Positions 61,896-64,000 of a stretch of 64,000 bases of DNA are shown here, piece after piece (the stretch's first letter is position 1; every line of letters begins with the position of its first letter). The notes beneath the pieces were generated by a model. The model ran no database searches, had not been told where the DNA came from, and saw only the letters and a list, made by a program, of their open reading frames with translations. Source of the DNA: Brucella tritici (GTDB lineage Bacteria; Pseudomonadota; Alphaproteobacteria; Rhizobiales; Rhizobiaceae); contig NZ_WBWA01000001.1 in the NCBI RefSeq assembly GCF_008932295.1, positions 372,001 through 436,000 of the forward strand. Reading direction: 5' to 3'. The translations under genes and the position numbers were made by a program.

Positions 61896-61920
61896 GGAAC
61901 GAAAGCAATTCTGGCGGGTT
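61896..61920 (+). promoter_or_regulatory. Sigma-EcfG-type promoter for 61947-62775 genes
   Basis: GGAAC (61896-61900), 16 bp, GGTT (61917-61920), 26 bp before the ATG. Confidence 0.6.
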
Positions 61921-61946
61921 CGGCATATTTGGCAGGAGTTTGGCAA

Positions 61947-62162
61947 ATGACTATGGAAACCCAAGTCGTTTCGATGGAAGACGATGAAGCTTATTCGGTT
62001 CAGTTTTTTGACGATGAAGGAACTGCCGTTTCTGTCTACTTCCAGAACCCGCAGCATGTTCACTTGTCAACAGCCGACGCGGTGAACGAAGCAACGACGC
62101 GGATGTTGCGTCTGCTTGAGGGAGCCTGTGGGCAAATCGTCGTAGAAAGACTTGAAGGATAA
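61947..62162 (+). CDS. Small acidic protein of unknown function
   Basis: A 71-residue protein (MTMETQVVSMEDDEAYSVQF, then ATTRMLRLLEGACGQIVVER). AGGAG lies 8-9 nt before the ATG. Its stop is one base before the next start, so it is in an operon with the cysteine hydrolase. I do not recognise the family. Confidence 0.65.
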   Translation: MTMETQVVSMEDDEAYSVQFFDDEGTAVSVYFQNPQHVHLSTADAVNEATTRMLRLLEGACGQIVVERLEG

Positions 62163-62163
62163 C

Positions 62164-62775
62164 ATGTCTCTGGAAACCGGGCTTCTACGCGGAGATTTGC
62201 GAGGCGGCTGCATGCATCTATGCATAGACATGCAGAATCTTTTCGGACCTGCTTCGCCTTGGCACGTGCCATGGATTGAAGCGATCTTGCCCAATATCGT
62301 GGATATCTGCTCCCAGCGCAGTGAAGAAACGATCTTTACCCGCTTTATACCTCCAAGGTCACCCGACGCTGCCCTGGGAGCATGGAGAGGTTATTACCGC
62401 AAGTGGGAAACCCTTACTCTCAATCGTATCGATCCGTCATTCATCGACCTCGTGGACCCGCTAGGAGATTTTTCGCCGCCTGCTGTTGTACTCGATAAGA
62501 CTGTTTACTCCCCCTGGACCGAAGGCTTCCTCCAGCGATATCTGCACAAAAGGCGCGTTCATACTTTAATCGTTAGCGGAGCGGAGACCGATCTTTGTGT
62601 TCTCGCAACACTATTGGGCGCCGTAGATCGCGGATATCGGGTGATCATTGTCCACGATGCAGTATGCAGCGTTTTCGATCAAACCCACGACGCAATTATC
62701 TCTCTTTGTCACCAACGATTTAGTGAGCAATTGGAACTCGTCTGCACGGATGAGCTGATCGACTCCTGGCGATAA
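62164..62775 (+). CDS. Isochorismatase-family cysteine hydrolase
   Basis: A 203-residue hydrolase with the catalytic triad of the family: Asp in CIDMQNLFG, Lys in VVLDKTVYSPW, and Cys in VSGAETDLCVLATLLGAVDRGY. Relatives hydrolyse nicotinamide, N-carbamoylsarcosine or isochorismate; the substrate here cannot be told. It follows the small acidic gene by 1 bp and shares its stress-type promoter. Confidence 0.9.
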   Translation: MSLETGLLRGDLRGGCMHLCIDMQNLFGPASPWHVPWIEAILPNIVDICSQRSEETIFTRFIPPRSPDAALGAWRGYYRKWETLTLNRIDPSFIDLVDPLGDFSPPAVVLDKTVYSPWTEGFLQRYLHKRRVHTLIVSGAETDLCVLATLLGAVDRGYRVIIVHDAVCSVFDQTHDAIISLCHQRFSEQLELVCTDELIDSWR

Positions 62776-62805
62776 GACTTGACAAACCACGGAACTTTCA
62801 AATTG

Positions 62806-63222
62806 ATGAAGGGTTTGACCTGCTCCCCTTACCCCTTATTGTCCGCGATTATAAGCTCGCCATGGAAAATGGTACACCGGGATGACGCTTTGGTCATTAA
62901 AATTGCGGACGGCTTCACGCAGACGGTGAGAACAGTCGCAGATGCCGAGAATATATTGCTGTCTCAATGGAATAGGTTCAAACTAGATAGTCTCAGCGTC
63001 GCTATCACGGTCTGCCTTTTATGCACGCACGACATTGGGAGTACCGAAGACGCAAGACTTGCTTTCGAAATGCCGCTTCGATGTCAAGAATTCTGGCTTA
63101 ACTCTTTGGCTGAGCATGACCTTTCAGAATCCATCTCAAAGCGACCTAAACACGTCAGATATCCATCTGTCAGCCGTTTAATAAAGCTCATGACGCGGGG
63201 GACTAGAATTAAGCATTCCTGA
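62806..63222 (+). CDS. DUF982-family protein
   Basis: A 138-residue protein whose centre (VIKIADGFTQTVRTVADAENILLSQW, then GSTEDARLAFEMPLRCQEFW) fits DUF982, a small family expanded in rhizobia and Brucella. The start is uncertain: ATG 62806 or TTG 62779. It is larger than most members, with an unmatched C-terminal tail (RPKHVRYPSVSRLIKL). The function of the family is unknown. It is convergent with the histidine kinase. Confidence 0.7.
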   Translation: MKGLTCSPYPLLSAIISSPWKMVHRDDALVIKIADGFTQTVRTVADAENILLSQWNRFKLDSLSVAITVCLLCTHDIGSTEDARLAFEMPLRCQEFWLNSLAEHDLSESISKRPKHVRYPSVSRLIKLMTRGTRIKHS

Positions 63223-63227
63223 GCCAA

Positions 63228-64000
63228 CTAAGTAGAGTCAAAAAGACGACCTTCACCCTGCAACTGGCGAAGAGGGGCAGAGAATTTCGCAACAAACCCT
63301 TCGGTTCCATAGTCAGCGTCAACCTCACCGGCGCCTAACAGTCCCATTTTTATGAGCTTGGAACCAAACCCGGTCTTAGTTGGCGCGATAACAGGTGGCC
63401 CGCCAAATTCAGCCCAACGCAACGAGAAAACTGCATCATCCTGTTTTTTTGACACAGCTACTTCCAACAGCATATGACCCTCATTGTTTGAAAGAGCGCC
63501 ATATTTGATCGCATTGGTGGTCAGTTCGTGGATTAGAAGCGAAAGCGTTGAAGCTCCTTTAGGGCCGATCAGAACGTCCGGTCCGCTTATCTGCACGCGA
63601 TCCGCCACCGCCAGCGCGTTTGTTATTCCGCTCACAATCTGACGAAGGGAACCTTCAGAACTTTTGCCCAATCGCAGCACATCGTGTGCATTTCCGAGTG
63701 CAAACAGGCGCCTGGTAAAGGTGTTGATCACCTCTTCATCAGCATTGTTATTGAAAGTCTGACCAGCAATCGCCGCTACTATGCTAAAGGTATTTTTGAT
63801 CCGATGAGCGAGTTCGGCATTCAGTATGCGAGCATGTTTTTCCGCTTCAACCTTTGTCGTGGTCTCGATGACAGTATCCATCATGCCGGCTATTTGTCCC
63901 CGTTCATTATAAATCGGGCTATAGCAGAAGGTAAAATAACATTGCTCGGGGTATCCGTGCCGATCGATGACCAAGGGAAAGTCTTCAATGAAGATGGCTT
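63228..64000 (-). CDS. HWE-family sensor histidine kinase with PAS domain (5' end outside window)
   Basis: The frame stays open to 64000, so at least the N-terminus is missing. The visible part has a PAS C-terminus (CYFTFCYSPIYNERGQIAGM), then the HWE/HisKA2 dimerisation box with His in ELAHRIKNTFSIVAAIAGQT, N-box HELTTNAIKYGALS, the HWE-typical WAEFGGPPV and G-box GFGSKLI. HWE kinases often feed the PhyR-NepR-EcfG stress pathway; this location beside EcfG-like factors and a receiver protein supports that role (inference). Confidence 0.9.
   Translation of the reverse strand, partial: AIFIEDFPLVIDRHGYPEQCYFTFCYSPIYNERGQIAGMMDTVIETTTKVEAEKHARILNAELAHRIKNTFSIVAAIAGQTFNNNADEEVINTFTRRLFALGNAHDVLRLGKSSEGSLRQIVSGITNALAVADRVQISGPDVLIGPKGASTLSLLIHELTTNAIKYGALSNNEGHMLLEVAVSKKQDDAVFSLRWAEFGGPPVIAPTKTGFGSKLIKMGLLGAGEVDADYGTEGFVAKFSAPLRQLQGEGRLFDST

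Overview
The window looks like chromosomal DNA of an alphaproteobacterium of the order Hyphomicrobiales, most likely the Brucella/Ochrobactrum group. This is inferred from gene families (DUF982, DUF3175, DUF3008, DUF3182, EcfG-type sigma factors, HWE kinase, IalB fragment), from Rhizobiales-type intergenic palindromes (1055-1094, 44497-44545), and from extensive ATGA/TGATG-coupled ABC operons. No ribosomal marker is present, so the genus is inference. No prophage, integrase, transposase or CRISPR array was seen.

Left part (1-46.5 kb): mostly accessory catabolic and transport modules. (a) 1-0.99 kb: 3' part of a RuBisCO-like protein. (b) 1.2-6.45 kb, minus: ROK regulator, NitT/Tau-type ABC transporter and Cys-type sulfatase, with a palindromic operator upstream. 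(c) 6.8-7.1 kb: lysozyme-inhibitor-like protein. (d) 7.3-11.6 kb: RND efflux pump and adaptor. (e) 12.0-13.7 kb: broken azoreductase, VOC protein and divergent TetR with two identical palindromes between them. (f) 14.1-16.0 kb: LtaS/MdoB-like membrane enzyme. (g) 16.4-25.6 kb: dipeptide-type ABC operon bracketed by a cytosolic class A beta-lactamase-like hydrolase and a rare fusion of an L,D-transpeptidase (YkuD) domain with an M14 AspA/AstE domain, with a divergent LysR gene. This is the best candidate for an undescribed system, possibly peptidoglycan-peptide salvage. (h) 25.6-33.3 kb: PuuR-like regulator with polyamine-type ABC transporter, cupin, PuuB-like oxidase and EamA exporter. (i) 33.5-45.7 kb, minus: another polyamine-type ABC transporter with amidase, M20 peptidase, FCD/GntR regulator, RidA, DadA-like oxidase, DUF1028, nitrilase-family amidase and a flavin monooxygenase, probably a pathway for an unidentified amide or N-acyl amino compound.

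At 46.47-46.66 kb lies a scar: the last ~50 codons of an IalB-like gene abut the 3' half of a tRNA-Val(GAC), ending in CCA. This looks like an attachment-site remnant and may mark the boundary of the accessory region.

Right part (47-64 kb): a dense block of general-stress genes (pcm, small stress proteins, YciF, DUF3182, UdgX, KGG-repeat protein, two EcfG-like sigma factors, a receiver-like protein, SDR, PPC protein, two Crp/Fnr regulators, cysteine hydrolase, DUF982, HWE kinase). Nine upstream regions carry GGAAC-N16/17-(C/G/T)GTT, the sigma-EcfG promoter pattern, on both strands. The block therefore reads as one sigma-EcfG stress regulon encoding several of its own regulators.
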